Program-made: the position numbers and the translations under genes | Notes under the pieces: generated by a model | Told to the model about the DNA's origin: nothing | The model's input: the letters and a program-made list of their open reading frames with translations, nothing else | Databases searched by the model: none | From: Xanthobacteraceae bacterium | Lineage (GTDB): Bacteria > Pseudomonadota > Alphaproteobacteria > Rhizobiales > Xanthobacteraceae | DNA: 52,613 nucleotides | Assembly: GCA_019746355.1 (NCBI GenBank) | Contig: JAIESC010000057.1 | Coordinates: 1-52,613, forward strand | Reading direction: 5' to 3' | Part shown: one piece after another, positions 52,524 through 52,613 of the stretch | Position numbering within the stretch: position 1 is the first letter of the stretch | Layout: each line of letters starts with the position of its first letter

Positions 52524-52613
52524 GTGTTTGGTAAGCGTGCCACCACCGATGCCAGGCCGGCGCCGGCCGCCCCGCCTTCGGCGGCGGCGCGGCCTGCGGC
52601 TGCTCCCGTGCCG
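52524..52613 (+). CDS. cpaF: Secretion ATPase CpaF (5' end only)
   Basis: The first 30 codons are inside the window. GTG 52524 begins MFGKRATTDARPAPAAPP and continues as a Pro/Ala-rich stretch, the usual variable N-terminus before the CpaF/TadA secretion ATPase, which powers pilus assembly. The preceding gene ends 17 bases upstream, with AGGTAACAGGAC in between as the ribosome site. Assignment rests on the MFGKR start and gene order; the catalytic part lies beyond the window. Confidence 0.82.
   Translation, partial: MFGKRATTDARPAPAAPPSAAARPAAAPVP

Overview
The window is GC-rich chromosomal DNA from an alphaproteobacterium. Gene content and order (engB-argB, dapD-dapE, def-fmt-truA, recR-ybaB-dnaX with the SRP RNA, a cpa/tad pilus locus), the protein sequences and the paired palindromic repeats suggest Hyphomicrobiales (Rhizobiales), near Bradyrhizobium, Rhodopseudomonas or Pseudolabrys. 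This placement is inferred from memory of those families; no search was run. No prophage, insertion sequence, CRISPR array or tRNA gene was seen.

Bases 1-8800: 3' part of yidC, a DUF1993 gene, engB, a DUF423 membrane protein and argB. The engB-DUF423 gap carries a strong minus-strand intrinsic terminator with no gene to serve, so a small RNA is proposed. A three-gene operon follows (GbsR/MarR-type regulator, DUF4166 protein, membrane-anchored SDR), joined by ATGA overlaps and headed by a perfect inverted repeat over the regulator's start codon. A DMT-family exporter comes next.

Bases 8989-18860: an FAD monooxygenase; a compact catabolic-looking cassette (Gfo/Idh/MocA dehydrogenase, creatininase-family hydrolase, cupin, D-2-hydroxyacid dehydrogenase) facing a TctC/Bug-type solute receptor; then a VWA protein, an MgtC-like protein, a GlcG/HbpS-like protein, a duplicated DUF1036 protein, a HAD nucleotidase and an alpha/beta hydrolase.

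Bases 19246-39280 are largely housekeeping: lysine/diaminopimelate synthesis (dapD, dapE), two ABC exporters, translation start and tRNA modification (def, fmt, truA), rmuC, ampG, the recR-ybaB-dnaX-ffs group, a HIT protein, an Rsm22-type methyltransferase, a family 9 glycosyltransferase, nudC and a PfkB kinase.

Bases 39283-42232 form a sulfur module: YeeE/YedE transporter, exported two-domain rhodanese and a small Cys-bearing membrane protein. It is divergent from an Lrp/AsnC regulator, with Lrp-like sites in the AT-rich gap.

Bases 42221-52613 are a Tad/Flp pilus locus: two TadE-type minor pilins, an STT3/AglB-like GT-C membrane enzyme, a stand-alone secretin N-domain protein, two almost identical Flp pilins each with its own leader and terminator, then cpaA, cpaB, cpaC, cpaD, cpaE and the first codons of cpaF. 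The points most worth checking are the oligosaccharyltransferase-like gene inside the pilus locus, the frameshifting tandem duplication at the end of one tadE gene, the orphan terminator/small RNA, and the regulator-DUF4166-SDR operon.
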